Shown here one piece after another: positions 45,427 through 54,977 of a DNA stretch of 58,397 nt. The position numbers and the translations under genes were made by a program. Origin of the DNA: Thiobacillus sp. 65-29 (GTDB lineage Bacteria > Pseudomonadota > Gammaproteobacteria > Burkholderiales > Thiobacillaceae); the NCBI GenBank assembly GCA_001899775.1, contig MKWN01000052.1:1-58397 (forward strand). The letters are read 5' to 3'. Position 1 is the stretch's first letter, and each line of letters opens with the position of its first letter. The notes beneath the pieces were generated by a model. It had not been told where the DNA came from. It saw only the letters and a program-made list of their open reading frames with translations, and did not search any database.

Positions 45427-46289
45427 TGGCCCTGTCACCCTACGTCTTCGACGCCAGTGCCGAGAATTTCAACCGCCTGGTGCTGGAAAACTCGCACAAG
45501 GGACCGGTGCTGGTGCATTTCTGGATTCCCAAGGCCGGCCCGTGCTACGTCCTCATGCCGCGCCTGGTCAAGCTCGCTACCGAATACGGCGGCAAGTTCC
45601 TGCTGGTGATGCTCAACGCCGATGAATTGCCGGAACTGGCACGCCGCTTCAACGTGACGTCGGTGCCGACCGTGAAGTTCTTCTGGCGCGGCGACGTGGC
45701 CCACACCATCCACGGTGCCGAACCGGACAGCAGTTTCCGCGAAGTGCTCGATCGTTTTATTGCGGGTGACGCCAACCGCGCCCACGCCCTCGGTGTCGCC
45801 GCCTGGCAGGCCGGCAAGGTCGACCAGGCGCGCATGCTGCTGGCCAACGCCGCCATGGCGGAACCCGACAACCTCGCCATCCCGCGCGATCTCGCCAAAC
45901 TGCTGTGGGCCGAAGGCGACAGCGGGCAGGCCTTGGCACTGCTCGACGCCCTGCCGCCGGAAGCGCGCCATACCCCCGAAATCGCACCCCTGCTCGCCCA
46001 CCTGCGCCTCACCGAGACGGCGCGCGCGGCACCGCCCCTGGCGACCCTCGACGAACGCATCGCACGCGACCCGGTCGATCTCGACGCCCATTACCAGCGT
46101 GCCGCCCGCCTGCTCGCGGATGACGACTTCGACGGCGCCATGGCGGCCCTGCTGCACATCGCCGCCACCGATCGCGGCTTTCGCGACGACCTCGGCCGCA
46201 CCAGTCTGCTCGCCCTGTTCGACCTGCTCGGCAGCGCACATGCACTGACGCAGCGCTATCGCCGCGCGCTGGCCGAAGCCTTGCATTGA
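45426..46289 (+). CDS. thioredoxin-fold protein with tetratricopeptide tail (CnoX-like)
   Basis: The protein has 287 residues. The N-terminal thioredoxin fold has the active-site loop PKAGPCYVLMP where CGPC would be, so only the second cysteine is present, and it ends with TSVPTVKFF. The C-terminal half is helical with TPR-like repeats (ARMLLANAAMAEPDNLAIPR, GQALALLDALPPEARH). E. coli CnoX has the same design and works as a redox-active holdase. Coupling to pip and to the DUF3025 gene is by overlapping start and stop codons. Confidence 0.82.
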   Translation: MALSPYVFDASAENFNRLVLENSHKGPVLVHFWIPKAGPCYVLMPRLVKLATEYGGKFLLVMLNADELPELARRFNVTSVPTVKFFWRGDVAHTIHGAEPDSSFREVLDRFIAGDANRAHALGVAAWQAGKVDQARMLLANAAMAEPDNLAIPRDLAKLLWAEGDSGQALALLDALPPEARHTPEIAPLLAHLRLTETARAAPPLATLDERIARDPVDLDAHYQRAARLLADDDFDGAMAALLHIAATDRGFRDDLGRTSLLALFDLLGSAHALTQRYRRALAEALH

Positions 46290-47035
46290 ACCTCTCTCAT
46301 CCGGCCTTCGAGCCGTATCGCGAACTGGTCGACACGCTTCGGTTCGCGCACGGCATCCCGCCGGTCGAGGCACTCAACGCCCTGGCGGCACAGCGTGGCA
46401 TCCACCAGTCGCGCGGCCTGCCACTGCGCTTCGTTGCCCCGGCTGGCCGCCTGGCCGCGCGCGACTACGAGCGCGCCATCCTGCGCACCGGTGCAGTGCC
46501 CACGCGTGCCGACAACCTCCACGACGCCCTCAACGCCCTGGTGTGGCTGCGCTTCCCACGCTTCAAGGCCGCGCTCAACGCCGCGCACGGCGCAGCGATC
46601 GCCACCGAACACACCACCGAACGCGGCCGCCGGCGTGACGCACTGACCGTGCTCGACGAATCGGGCGTGTGGGTGGCAAGCCGCGATCCCGCGCTGCCCA
46701 CCCTGCTGCGCGCCCATGCCTGGCAGGCATTGTTCGTGGAAGCGCGGGCCCGAGTGGAACGCGACATGCACTTCGTCGTGGTGGGCCATGCGCTGCTGGA
46801 AAAGACGCTGGATCCGTATCCGGAAATGACCGGGAAATGCCTCGTGCTGGATCCGGCCGCGTGCGCCGGCGACGTCGAAACCTGCGCGGTCAACACCCTG
46901 GCCGCGATCGACACACCACGCCAGCTGCCACCGTTACCGATACAGGGCATCCCGGGGTGGGATGCCGCGAACAGGACGCCCGCCTACTATGCCAACCCCG
47001 TGGTGTTCCGGCCGGCGCGCGCGCCGGCCTCATGA
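46286..47035 (+). CDS. DUF3025-like protein
   Basis: The protein has 249 residues and resembles DUF3025 (HPAFEPYRELVDTL, LRFVAPAGRLAARDYERAIL, DNLHDALNALVWLRFPRFKA, HALLEKTLDPYPEMTGKCLV). No function is known to me. The TTG at 46286 overlaps the stop of the thioredoxin-fold gene (TTGA), the third start-stop overlap in this short operon. Its 3' end overlaps the convergent gene by 6 bases. Confidence 0.72.
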   Translation: MNLSHPAFEPYRELVDTLRFAHGIPPVEALNALAAQRGIHQSRGLPLRFVAPAGRLAARDYERAILRTGAVPTRADNLHDALNALVWLRFPRFKAALNAAHGAAIATEHTTERGRRRDALTVLDESGVWVASRDPALPTLLRAHAWQALFVEARARVERDMHFVVVGHALLEKTLDPYPEMTGKCLVLDPAACAGDVETCAVNTLAAIDTPRQLPPLPIQGIPGWDAANRTPAYYANPVVFRPARAPAS

Positions 47036-47416
47036 ACCGCACAGCTTGCGCGCCAGCGCATCGCCCGGCGCGAGCGGCTGCCACGGCAATGCCCCGCCAC
47101 GCACCGCCTGATGGTCGATCAGCGCATCGTCGACATCGAACACCGCGCGCGAGCGCGTCGCCACCCGACGCTTGCGGCAATCGAGCAGCCGTTTCTCCAA
47201 TACCTCGCGCAGCGGACGCTGCGTGTTCGCATCGATCTGCCCTCCGAGCAGCGTGCGGCGCTGCCGGAAGCTGACGACATCACCCTGGCGTTCGAGGCTG
47301 GCGAGATTGACTTCGACCCGTTCGGCCGCACTTTCCCCGACGACGAACCAGGCGCTGTCCGCCCACGCGACCGCCACCAGCCCGCATGCGGCAATCCCGG
47401 CAAGGACACGCCTCAC
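47030..47416 (-). CDS. secreted small protein, surface-adhesin E-like
   Basis: The protein has 128 residues. A signal peptide (RRVLAGIAACGLVAVAWA) is followed by a domain with SLERQGDVVSFRQRRTLLGG, LLDCRKRRVATRSRAVFDVD and a final pair LPWQPLAPGD and KLCGS. The two cysteines could form a disulfide, as in surface-adhesin E-like proteins. GTG 47416 overlaps the stop of the upstream gene (GTGA); an ATG at 47452 is an alternative. Confidence 0.6.
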   Translation of the reverse strand: MRRVLAGIAACGLVAVAWADSAWFVVGESAAERVEVNLASLERQGDVVSFRQRRTLLGGQIDANTQRPLREVLEKRLLDCRKRRVATRSRAVFDVDDALIDHQAVRGGALPWQPLAPGDALARKLCGS

Positions 47417-47781
47417 CCGGCAGCGGCCGGCAATTCCGCGCCCGCGACCCATGCCTGCGCCAGCTCCAGTTCGTCGAACAGGCGAATGTCCGCGCTCATG
47501 AACAGGCGGTTGATCCACATGCTCCACGCCACCCATTCATCTCCCGTGAGGATAGCGATACGGCCGAAATCGTTACGGTGCTCGCGCGAGAACTTCAGTT
47601 CCTCCCACGCCACGTCGACGCTGTACGACAGCATGTCGCGCAGGTCGAACAGCACGTTGAGCGTCCCCTTGAACTGCACACCGTAGTCCACCGCCTGTTC
47701 GAATTCACGGTAGTCGTCCACGGTGAATTGCCCCATCACCGTGACAGCGATCTGGTTGTCCTTGACGTTCAGGCTGATCAT
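47413..47781 (-). CDS. STAS/SpoIIAA-like domain protein
   Basis: The protein has 122 residues in alternating strands and helices (ISLNVKDNQIAVTVMGQFTV, LNVLFDLRDMLSYSVDVAWE, RIAILTGDEWVAWSMWINRL) that fit the SpoIIAA-like/SEC14 group. No phosphorylatable-serine motif of classic anti-anti-sigma factors is seen. Its stop overlaps the GTG of the secreted small protein. Function unknown. Confidence 0.62.
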   Translation of the reverse strand: MISLNVKDNQIAVTVMGQFTVDDYREFEQAVDYGVQFKGTLNVLFDLRDMLSYSVDVAWEELKFSREHRNDFGRIAILTGDEWVAWSMWINRLFMSADIRLFDELELAQAWVAGAELPAAAG

Positions 47782-47808
47782 GCCGGGCTCCTTTTCAAGA
47801 TGTCCTTA

Positions 47809-48675
47809 CTATAGCGAATCGGAACGCACCGGGGCCGACGCACGCACCGCCCACACGCCGGCTACCGCGACCACGGCCATCCCCGCCCACGCCAGCCACG
47901 GCAGGCGCTCGCCGAACAGCAGCACGCCGTACAGCGCGGAAAATCCCACCGTCGCGTAGGCAAGCGAGCCCACGGTGAGTGTATGTCCGCGATGGTACGC
48001 ACGCGTCAGCGCCAACTGCCCCAGGGTCGCGCTCGCGCCGATGCCGACCAGCCAGGGCCAGTCCTGCCCCTGCGGGCGGTGCCAGCCCGCCAGCGCCATC
48101 CACATCGCTCCACCCAGGGTCGACAGCAGGGTGAAATAAAACACCACCCGCCACTCCGGCTCGCCCATACTACCGAGCTGCTTGACGTGGACGTAGGCCA
48201 CCGCCGCCAGCAAGCCCGAAGCCAGACCCGCCAGCGCGGGCAGCCATGCCTGGCCCTCCACCTGCGGGCGCAGCAGCAGGACAATGCCGACGAAACCCAG
48301 CAGCACCGCGCCGATCACGCTGCGCCCATGACGCTCGCGCAGCCACCAGGCGGACAGCGCGGCAAGGAACAACGGCGCCGTGTAGTTGAGCGTCACCGCG
48401 GTGGCCAGCGGCAGCCGCGCCAGCGCGTAGAAAAACAGAACCAGCGCGGCGAAGCCCGCCAGGCCGCGCTGGACGTGGGCGCGCCAGTGCGCCGTGGCGA
48501 GCGGCGCGATCACGCTGCGCCGGCCAAGGGCAATCACCACCCAGATCGTCGCCAGACCGAAGGCCGAGCGATAGAACACCAGTTCGGCTGGCGAAAACGT
48601 CGACGAGGCGTGTTTCACCAGCACGCTCATCAGCGCGAACAGCGCTGCCGCGACGAGCATCCAGCTCGACGTCAT
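47809..48675 (-). CDS. EamA/DMT-family membrane transporter
   Basis: The protein has 288 residues and about ten membrane helices in two EamA repeats (SWMLVAAALFALMSVLVKHA, FSPAELVFYRSAFGLATIWV; and again VFYFTLLSTLGGAMWMALA, LTVGSLAYATVGFSALYGVL). It is a drug/metabolite-type permease of unknown substrate. ATG 48675 fits the family N-terminus; the longer frame upstream runs into a terminator hairpin. Confidence 0.85.
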   Translation of the reverse strand: MTSSWMLVAAALFALMSVLVKHASSTFSPAELVFYRSAFGLATIWVVIALGRRSVIAPLATAHWRAHVQRGLAGFAALVLFFYALARLPLATAVTLNYTAPLFLAALSAWWLRERHGRSVIGAVLLGFVGIVLLLRPQVEGQAWLPALAGLASGLLAAVAYVHVKQLGSMGEPEWRVVFYFTLLSTLGGAMWMALAGWHRPQGQDWPWLVGIGASATLGQLALTRAYHRGHTLTVGSLAYATVGFSALYGVLLFGERLPWLAWAGMAVVAVAGVWAVRASAPVRSDSL

Positions 48676-48699
48676 GCGCGCACTCCCCGACCGCGCCGC

Positions 48700-48724
48700 A
48701 AAAAAAGGGCGGCGCCTGCCGCCC
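48700..48724 (-). terminator. intrinsic terminator of the Rieske oxygenase gene
   Basis: On the minus strand GGGCGGC, an AGGC loop and GCCGCCC are followed by a run of seven T. It lies about 20 bases after the oxygenase stop at 48746. Confidence 0.82.
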
Positions 48725-48745
48725 CGCTCATGCCTGCGCACATTC

Positions 48746-49858
48746 TCATTTCAGATGCCGCTCCAGCTGGCGCCGCAGGAAGGCATGGAAATGCATCATG
48801 CCGTCCTCCATCGGCGACTGGTAGGGTCCGGTCTGCGAGACCCCCTGCTCGTACAGCGCGCGCCGCCCGGCCTGCATGCGCAGGCAGATGTCCTCGTCCT
48901 CCACCGCGGTCTCGCGGTAGGCCGCCTGTTCGGCTTCGACGAACGCGCGCTCGAACAGCACGATGTCCTCCGGATAATAGAACTCCACCACGTTGCGGCA
49001 CGAACCGACGCCGGTCGGCACGATCGAGGAAACCACCAGCACGTGGGGGTACCACTCGACCATGAGACCGGGATAGTAGGTCAGCCAGATCGCGCCGTGC
49101 GCAGGGGTGTTTCCCTGTTCATAGGCGAGCAATTGCGCGTGCCATGTCGCATATGCCGGCGAGCCCGGCTTCGCGAGCCCCTGGTTCAGACCCACCGTCT
49201 GCACCGACCACCATTCGCCGTACTCCCACGTCAGATCGTCGCAGGTGACGAAGTGGGCGAGCCCCGGATGGTAGGGCGCGACGTGATAGTCCTCCAGATA
49301 CACCTCGATGAAGGTCTTCCAGTTGCAGGCGTAATCGGTGACTTCGACGCGGTCGAGCATGAAGCCGGTGAAATCCAGTTCACGCGCCGCCTGCATGCCG
49401 GCGAGATCGGCGCCGACGTCACGCTCGCCGGCGAACAAGAGACCCTGCCATGCCTGCAAACCGGTGCGGCCCAGATTCAGACAGGGGTTGCCGGGAAACT
49501 CCGGCGCGCCGATGAGAGTACCCTGGCTGTCATAGGTCCAGCGATGGATCGGACAGACGATGTTGCCCGCGGGCAGTTTGCCGCGCCCCCGCAACATGAT
49601 CGCCTGGCGGTGGCGACAGACGTTCGACAGCAGCTCGATACCCGCGGCGCTGTGCACCAGCATCTTCGCGCCGTCGAACATCTCCAGCGCGTGATAGTCG
49701 CCCGCTTCCGGCACCATGAGCCGATGGCCGGCATAGCCGGGCCCGCGCCGAAACAGATGTTCCAGCTCCAGCGCGTAAATGGAGGGATCGAAATACCAGG
49801 AAACCGGCAACTGGGGCGAAGTCAGCGACAAGGCGCTGGATTCGGCGAGATCGCTCAT
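48746..49858 (-). CDS. Rieske-type aromatic ring-hydroxylating oxygenase, large subunit
   Basis: The protein has 370 residues. The Rieske motif is CRHRQAIML and CPIHRWTYD near residues 80-105. The mononuclear iron site is YLEDYHVAPYHPGL (His-x4-His) with a later acidic residue expected. No reductase, ferredoxin or small subunit is nearby, so it would rely on a distant electron donor. The substrate cannot be assigned. ATG 49858 (MSDLAESS) fits best; an upstream in-frame start adds residues without similarity. Confidence 0.85.
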   Translation of the reverse strand: MSDLAESSALSLTSPQLPVSWYFDPSIYALELEHLFRRGPGYAGHRLMVPEAGDYHALEMFDGAKMLVHSAAGIELLSNVCRHRQAIMLRGRGKLPAGNIVCPIHRWTYDSQGTLIGAPEFPGNPCLNLGRTGLQAWQGLLFAGERDVGADLAGMQAARELDFTGFMLDRVEVTDYACNWKTFIEVYLEDYHVAPYHPGLAHFVTCDDLTWEYGEWWSVQTVGLNQGLAKPGSPAYATWHAQLLAYEQGNTPAHGAIWLTYYPGLMVEWYPHVLVVSSIVPTGVGSCRNVVEFYYPEDIVLFERAFVEAEQAAYRETAVEDEDICLRMQAGRRALYEQGVSQTGPYQSPMEDGMMHFHAFLRRQLERHLK

Positions 49859-50022
49859 GACGTACCTTGCTGAAAACGCGATCCCGCACGGGGACCGCAA
49901 CACACCTTCCCCGGATCATCCTGCGGGGACCGCGAAGATTAGCACAGCCCAGGCACATCCCGAGGCGCCCCGGCGCCGATTTTGCTAAAATGCCGGACCT
50001 TGTTCCCCGCCGGGTCCCCCGC

Positions 50023-50268
50023 ATGCCCAAGCCCCGCGCCTTCGCTGCACCGAAGGACTACGAATCCGCGCTCGCCGAGCTCAACGCCCTCGTCGCCGAC
50101 ATGGAAGCCGGCCAGCTGCCGCTGGAAGCCTCGCTTGCCGCCTACCGGCGCGGTGCCGAGCTGCTCGCCTTCTGCCGCCAGCAGCTGGCCGCCGCCGAAC
50201 AGCAGATCCAGATCCTGGAAAACGGCAGCCTGCAGCCGTTTCAAACCGAAACCCGTGCCGATGACTGA
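50023..50268 (+). CDS. xseB: exodeoxyribonuclease VII small subunit
   Basis: XseB (81 residues) is the helical small subunit of exonuclease VII: DYESALAELNALVADMEAGQ, LPLEASLAAYRRGAELLAFC, LAAAEQQIQILENG. It overlaps ispA by 8 bases, the usual xseB-ispA-dxs order of proteobacteria. The large subunit gene is not in the window. Confidence 0.92.
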   Translation: MPKPRAFAAPKDYESALAELNALVADMEAGQLPLEASLAAYRRGAELLAFCRQQLAAAEQQIQILENGSLQPFQTETRADD

Positions 50269-51148
50269 TTTTGCCGCCTGGATGCAGGCCTGTCAGGCGC
50301 GCATGGAACGCGTGCTGGCCGACTGTCTGCCCGCCGCCACCCTCGCACCGCAGCGCCTGCACGAGGCGATGCGTTACGCCGTGCTCGACGGCGGCAAGCG
50401 CGTGCGCCCGCTGCTCGCCCTGGCTGCCGGCGAAGTGACCGGTGCCGCCGCGGAGCGCGTGCAGCACGCCGCTGCCGCGGTCGAACTGATCCACGTCTAC
50501 TCGCTGGTGCACGACGACCTGCCGGCGATGGACGACGATGCGCTGCGGCGCGGCAAGCCGACCGTGCACGTCGAATTCGACGAGGCCACCGCGCTGCTCG
50601 TCGGTGACGCCCTGCAAAGCCTCGCCTTCGAGCTCCTCGCCTCGCACAAGCTTGCCGCCGATGCCGCCACGCAACTGGCGATGGTGCACGTGCTCGCGCA
50701 GGCATCCGGCTCGCGTGGCATGGCGGGCGGCCAGGCGATCGATCTGGCGAGCGTCGGCCAGCCGCTCGAACTTACCGAACTCGAATTCATGCACATCCAC
50801 AAAACGGGCGCGCTGATCCGCGCCGCGGTTTTGCTCGGCGCACACTGCGGCATCCTCACCGAGGCCGCCGCAACGTCGCTCGACCGTTATGCCAAGTGCA
50901 TCGGCCTGGCCTTCCAGGTGGTCGACGACATCCTCGACGCGGAAGCCTCGACCGCGACCCTGGGGAAGACCGCCGGCAAGGATGCCGCGCGCAACAAGCC
51001 CACCTACGTGAGCCTGCTCGGCGCGGCACGTGCCCGCGAGCTCGCGCAGGAACTGCGTGCCGACGCCCATGCCGCACTCGACACGTTATCTGGTTCGACG
51101 ACACGCCTGCGCCAGCTCGCGGATTTCATCATCGAGCGGAGCTACTGA
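50261..51148 (+). CDS. ispA: farnesyl/geranyl diphosphate synthase
   Basis: This polyprenyl synthase (295 residues) makes farnesyl diphosphate from isopentenyl and dimethylallyl diphosphates. The first aspartate-rich motif is in [20 protein letters not shown], the second in [14 protein letters not shown], and the length fits IspA. It is followed by dxs with a single-base gap, so isoprenoid supply genes are cotranscribed. Confidence 0.94.
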   Translation: MTDFAAWMQACQARMERVLADCLPAATLAPQRLHEAMRYAVLDGGKRVRPLLALAAGEVTGAAAERVQHAAAAVELIHVYSLVHDDLPAMDDDALRRGKPTVHVEFDEATALLVGDALQSLAFELLASHKLAADAATQLAMVHVLAQASGSRGMAGGQAIDLASVGQPLELTELEFMHIHKTGALIRAAVLLGAHCGILTEAAATSLDRYAKCIGLAFQVVDDILDAEASTATLGKTAGKDAARNKPTYVSLLGAARARELAQELRADAHAALDTLSGSTTRLRQLADFIIERSY

Positions 51149-51149
51149 C

Positions 51150-53036
51150 ATGCCTGGTGCCCTGCTCGACCGCATCGACTCGCCCGACGACCTGAGGAAA
51201 CTCGCACCGGCGGACCTGCCGAAACTCGCCGCCGAACTGCGCGACTTTCTCGTCGCCTCGGTCGCACAGACCGGCGGCCACCTCGCCTCCAACCTCGGCA
51301 CCGTCGAACTCACCCTCGCACTGCACTACGTGTTCGACACGCCGCGCGACCGCATCGTCTGGGACGTCGGCCATCAGACCTATTCGCACAAGATCCTCAC
51401 CGGCCGCCGCGCCGCCATGGCCAGCCTGCGCCAGGGCGGCGGCATCGCGGGCTTTCCGCGGCGCGCGGAGAACGCCCACGACGCCTTCGGCACCGGCCAT
51501 TCCAGCACCTCGATCTCCGCCGCGCTCGGCATGGCCGAAGCCTTCCGGCAGACCGGCTCCAGCCAGCGCGCGGTCGCGGTGATCGGCGATGGCGCGATGA
51601 CCGCCGGCATGGCGTTCGAGGCGCTGAACAACGCCGGCGCCACCGAACTGCCGCTGCTGGTGGTGCTGAACGACAACGAGATGTCGATCTCGCCCAACGT
51701 CGGCGCCCTGAACAACTACCTGGCACGCTTGATGTCCGGCAAGTTCTACGCCGCCGCCCGGCGCGCGAGCGAAAAAGTTCTCTCGGCGGTGCCGCCGATC
51801 AAGGAACTCGCCCGCCGCGCCGAGGAACACATGAAGGGCATGGTCACGCCCGGCACGCTGTTCGAGGAATTCGGCTTCAACTACATCGGCCCCATCGACG
51901 GCCACGACCTCGACGTGCTGATCGACACGCTGCGCAACATCCGGCAATTGTCCGGGCCGCAGTTCCTCCATATCGTCACCCGCAAGGGCAAGGGTTATCC
52001 ACCGGCCGAGAGCAATCCCTGCCTGTATCACGGCGTCGGCCGCTTCGATCCCGCTACGGGTGTGGCCGAGGCGTCGGGCGGCAAGCCCACCTACACCCAG
52101 GTGTTCGGCGACTGGCTGTGCGACATGGCCGGCGCCGATCCCCGTCTGGTCGGCATCACCCCGGCCATGCGCGAGGGCTCCGGCCTGGTGCGTTTCTCCG
52201 AGGAATTCCCCGGTCGCTATTTCGACGTCGGCATTGCCGAGCAGCACGCCGTCACCTTCGCCGCCGGACTCGCCTGCGAGGGCCTCAAGCCGGTCGTGGC
52301 GATCTACTCGACCTTCCTGCAGCGCGCCTACGATCAGTGGATCCACGACGTCGCCCTGCAGAACCTGCCGGTCTTGCTCGCCATCGACCGCGCCGGCCTG
52401 GTCGGCGCCGACGGCCCCACCCATGCAGGCAGCTTCGACATTTCCTTCCTGCGCTGTGTGCCGAACATGCTGATCGCCGCGCCGTCCGACGAGAACGAAT
52501 GCCGGCGTCTGCTCACTACCGCTTTCCTGCACGACGGCCCCGCGGCGGTGCGCTACCCGCGCGGCAGCGGAACCGGTGCAGCACTCGACGCCGGCCTCGA
52601 ACCCGTCGCCATCGGCAAGGGCGTCGTGCGCCGGCGCGGCCATGACGTTGCCCTTATCGCCTTCGGCAGCCTTGTCGCACCGGCCCTCGAGGCGGCGACA
52701 GCGCTCGATGCGACGGTCGCCGACATGCGCTTCGTGAAGCCACTCGACCTCGACCTGCTGCGCGAACTGGCAGAGCAGCATCGCCTGCTGGTCACCCTCG
52801 AAGAAAACGTCATCGCCGGCGGGGCCGGTGCGGGTGTTGCCGAAGCGCTCAGTGCGCTCGGCATTTCACTGCCGCTGTTGCACCTCGGCCTGCCCGACCG
52901 CTTCATCGAACATGGCGATGTACGCAGCCTGCTCGCCGCCTGCGGTCTCGACGCCGCGGGGATCGAAGCGGCGGTGCGGGCCCGGATGAAACCATTCCCG
53001 AGCAGTTTACTCAAGTATTCGAACAGTTTATACTGA
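51150..53036 (+). CDS. dxs: 1-deoxy-D-xylulose-5-phosphate synthase
   Basis: Dxs (628 residues) condenses pyruvate and glyceraldehyde 3-phosphate, using thiamine diphosphate, as the entry step of the MEP pathway. [20 protein letters not shown], the thiamine-binding [20 protein letters not shown] and [21 protein letters not shown] ([20 protein letters not shown]) segments are present. ATG 51150 lies immediately after ispA. The last codons run into a set of CAGTTTA repeats, which explains the odd C-terminal tail [11 protein letters not shown]. Confidence 0.95.
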   Translation: MPGALLDRIDSPDDLRKLAPADLPKLAAELRDFLVASVAQTGGHLASNLGTVELTLALHYVFDTPRDRIVWDVGHQTYSHKILTGRRAAMASLRQGGGIAGFPRRAENAHDAFGTGHSSTSISAALGMAEAFRQTGSSQRAVAVIGDGAMTAGMAFEALNNAGATELPLLVVLNDNEMSISPNVGALNNYLARLMSGKFYAAARRASEKVLSAVPPIKELARRAEEHMKGMVTPGTLFEEFGFNYIGPIDGHDLDVLIDTLRNIRQLSGPQFLHIVTRKGKGYPPAESNPCLYHGVGRFDPATGVAEASGGKPTYTQVFGDWLCDMAGADPRLVGITPAMREGSGLVRFSEEFPGRYFDVGIAEQHAVTFAAGLACEGLKPVVAIYSTFLQRAYDQWIHDVALQNLPVLLAIDRAGLVGADGPTHAGSFDISFLRCVPNMLIAAPSDENECRRLLTTAFLHDGPAAVRYPRGSGTGAALDAGLEPVAIGKGVVRRRGHDVALIAFGSLVAPALEAATALDATVADMRFVKPLDLDLLRELAEQHRLLVTLEENVIAGGAGAGVAEALSALGISLPLLHLGLPDRFIEHGDVRSLLAACGLDAAGIEAAVRARMKPFPSSLLKYSNSLY

Positions 53037-53047
53037 GTCTAAACTGT
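53003..53047. promoter_or_regulatory. CAGTTTA operator-like array before folE2
   Basis: CAGTTTA occurs at 53003-53009 and 53024-53030, 21 bases apart, and inverted as TAAACTG at 53040-53046. The last two make a perfect 8-base inverted repeat, ACAGTTTA and TAAACTGT, with a 9-base centre. The array covers the dxs stop and ends 20 bases before the folE2 start. It is well placed to regulate folE2. Confidence 0.5.
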
Positions 53048-53066
53048 GATTCAGAAGGAGCCTGTC

Positions 53067-53882
53067 ATGAACCAGATTTGCGACCCGGTCTGCACGCCGG
53101 ACATGCCGGACGTGCAAAGCTCGGCCGATACGCGGCAGATCGCCATCAACAAGGTCGGCATCAAGAGCATCCGCCACCCCGTGCGCGTCGCCGACAAGAG
53201 CGACGGCGTGCAGCACACCATCGCCACCTTCAACATGTACGTGTTCCTGCCGCACGACTTCAAGGGTACCCACATGTCGCGCTTCATCGAGATCCTCAAT
53301 ACGCGCGAGCGCGAGATCTCGGTCGAAAACTTCGAGGACATGCTGCGCCAGATGGCCGAGCGCCTGGAGGCGGAATCGGGCTACATCGAGATGAGCTTCC
53401 CCTACTTCATCAACAAGTCCGCGCCGGTCTCCGGCGTGCAGAGCCTGCTCGACTACGAAGTCACCCTGATCGGTGCGATCGAAAACGGACGCTATACCCA
53501 CACCACCAAGGTCGTCGTTCCGGTCACCAGCCTGTGTCCGTGCTCGAAGAAAATCTCCGACTACGGCGCGCATAACCAGCGCTCGCACGTCACCGTCACC
53601 GCGCGCACCAACGGCTTCCTGTGGATCGAGGACATCGTGCGCAAGGTCGAGGACCAGGCCTCGTGTGAACTCTACGGCCTGTTGAAGCGCCCCGACGAGA
53701 AATACGTCACCGAGCGCGCCTACGACAATCCCAAGTTCGTCGAGGACATCGTGCGCGACGTCGCCGCCGCGATGAACGCCGAACCGCTGATCGACGCCTA
53801 CGTCGTCGAGGCGGAGAACTTCGAGTCGATTCACAACCACTCGGCCTACGCGCTCATCGAACGCGACAAAACCTGCCAATAA
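53067..53882 (+). CDS. folE2: GTP cyclohydrolase FolE2 (type IB)
   Basis: FolE2 (271 residues) performs the first step of folate synthesis from GTP and can work without zinc, unlike Fol[32 protein letters not shown], the catalytic cysteine in [20 protein letters not shown] and the C-terminal [15 protein letters not shown] are typical. GAAGGAG supports ATG 53067. In many bacteria folE2 is under Zur control; the inverted repeat upstream is a candidate site, although it does not match a Zur box that I know. Confidence 0.93.
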   Translation: MNQICDPVCTPDMPDVQSSADTRQIAINKVGIKSIRHPVRVADKSDGVQHTIATFNMYVFLPHDFKGTHMSRFIEILNTREREISVENFEDMLRQMAERLEAESGYIEMSFPYFINKSAPVSGVQSLLDYEVTLIGAIENGRYTHTTKVVVPVTSLCPCSKKISDYGAHNQRSHVTVTARTNGFLWIEDIVRKVEDQASCELYGLLKRPDEKYVTERAYDNPKFVEDIVRDVAAAMNAEPLIDAYVVEAENFESIHNHSAYALIERDKTCQ

Positions 53883-54326
53883 GCGACGACTCGAAGTCTT
53901 GGCCGCTACGCTGCCCGATCCCCGAAGGGGCCCCTCGGGCAACGCTGCGGCCATACGCCTCGTCGATCCGCAACCACACGCCTTGCACACCGATCGAGCA
54001 CAACAACATCGCATCCGTACCGTCTGGTTTTGACTTTTTTCCCCTTACAGCCCCGCCGGAAAGCGGCGCGGGCGGACGGATCAGCGGCGAAGGTGTCTGA
54101 GCCCCGCCCACAAGAAACCAATTGAAAACAGCCAGGCGGGGCGAGTTCTTCGCCGTCCGTTCGGCCGGGCCGGTTTCCGGGAATTCGGGGCTGTCGGGGT
54201 CGCCTTTCTTTGGTCACTTTCTTTGGCGAGACAAAGAAAGTGACTTGCTGCCGGGCAACCCCCGGCCAACGGGCACGTCATCCGCGCATGCGCCGGCTAC
54301 CAGCAGGCGACGGTGACCGTAAACCT
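53883..54326. repeat. 444-base intergenic region made of repeat-like inverted elements
   Basis: No gene is convincing here. GCCCCGCC (54101-54108) pairs with GGCGGGGC (54135-54142). GTCACTTTCTTTG (54213-54225) pairs perfectly with CAAAGAAAGTGAC (54232-54244) around a 6-base loop. The latter, with the preceding CGCCTTTCTTTG, belongs to a kind of repeat I know from many proteobacterial genomes, where it is often misread as a protein. A further GC-rich fold lies at 53910-53937. Confidence 0.65.
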
Positions 54327-54977
54327 TCAGTACCGCTGCGTCAGCGTCATGATCTGCCCGTCGCGCTTCATTTCCATGCGGTTGAGGAAGCTCATCCCAA
54401 GCAGCGGCGTGCCGAGATTCGTTTCCAGCACCATGCCTTCGACCTGATGCACGGTGATGTCGCCGACCTTGACGGTATTGAAGGTCACCCGCCATGCCGG
54501 CACCACCCCTGCGGCGGTGCCCACGCCGGCCCGCTGGCCCGCCTTGTAATCCAGCCCGATACGCCGGGCATCCGCCGCGCCGATGGCGATGGAGGTGGCG
54601 CCGGTATCGACCAGGAAATTGACGGGATAGCCATTCAGCGAACCCTGGGCGGCGAAATGGCCCTTGACGTCGGCGGTGAGCGACACGGTCGGCCGCGCAC
54701 CCGTCGCCGGGCCACCGGCGAACGACTGCCCCATGCCCAGATTCCTGCGGCTGCCGTCGATGTCGAACTGGGCACCGCCGGAATCCGCCGCAAGAAGCTT
54801 CACGCCCCCTGCGCTCTGGCCGACCGACAGGGTACGCGGCTTGCCACCGTCGATGCTGACGATGGCCTTGTCCTTGAACAGGCCGACGACGGTCACGCCG
54901 GTGGCCCACGCCGGAGTGCACAAAAGCGAGGCCACGGTTATGATGGCCATGCCCATACTGAATTTGTCGGTTTTCAT
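54327..54977 (-). CDS. retropepsin-like aspartic protease, exported
   Basis: The protein has 216 residues. A signal peptide ends at TPAWA, and a small N-terminal domain follows (VVGLFKDKAIVSIDGGKPRT). The retropepsin-type domain has the catalytic motif NFLVDTGATSIAIG near residue 125 and GTPLLGMSFLNRMEMKRDG near the end. This is the TIGR02281-type family, a single aspartate per chain that should dimerise. Its ATG (54975-54977) interlocks with the divergent amidotransferase ATG in the sequence CATG. Confidence 0.82.
   Translation of the reverse strand: MKTDKFSMGMAIITVASLLCTPAWATGVTVVGLFKDKAIVSIDGGKPRTLSVGQSAGGVKLLAADSGGAQFDIDGSRRNLGMGQSFAGGPATGARPTVSLTADVKGHFAAQGSLNGYPVNFLVDTGATSIAIGAADARRIGLDYKAGQRAGVGTAAGVVPAWRVTFNTVKVGDITVHQVEGMVLETNLGTPLLGMSFLNRMEMKRDGQIMTLTQRY

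Noticed and set aside
48746-49858. Assigning a specific aromatic substrate to the Rieske oxygenase
   Set aside because: No catabolic neighbours, reductase or small subunit are present, and substrate cannot be read from the iron motifs.
53023-53047. Calling the folE2 inverted repeat a Zur box
   Set aside because: Its position fits, but the sequence does not match the Zur consensus that I know, so I left it as an unnamed operator candidate.
54122-54316. Short open frames with FFGHFLWRDKESDLL-like translations
   Set aside because: They lie in the inverted-repeat element that is often misannotated as protein in GC-rich proteobacteria.
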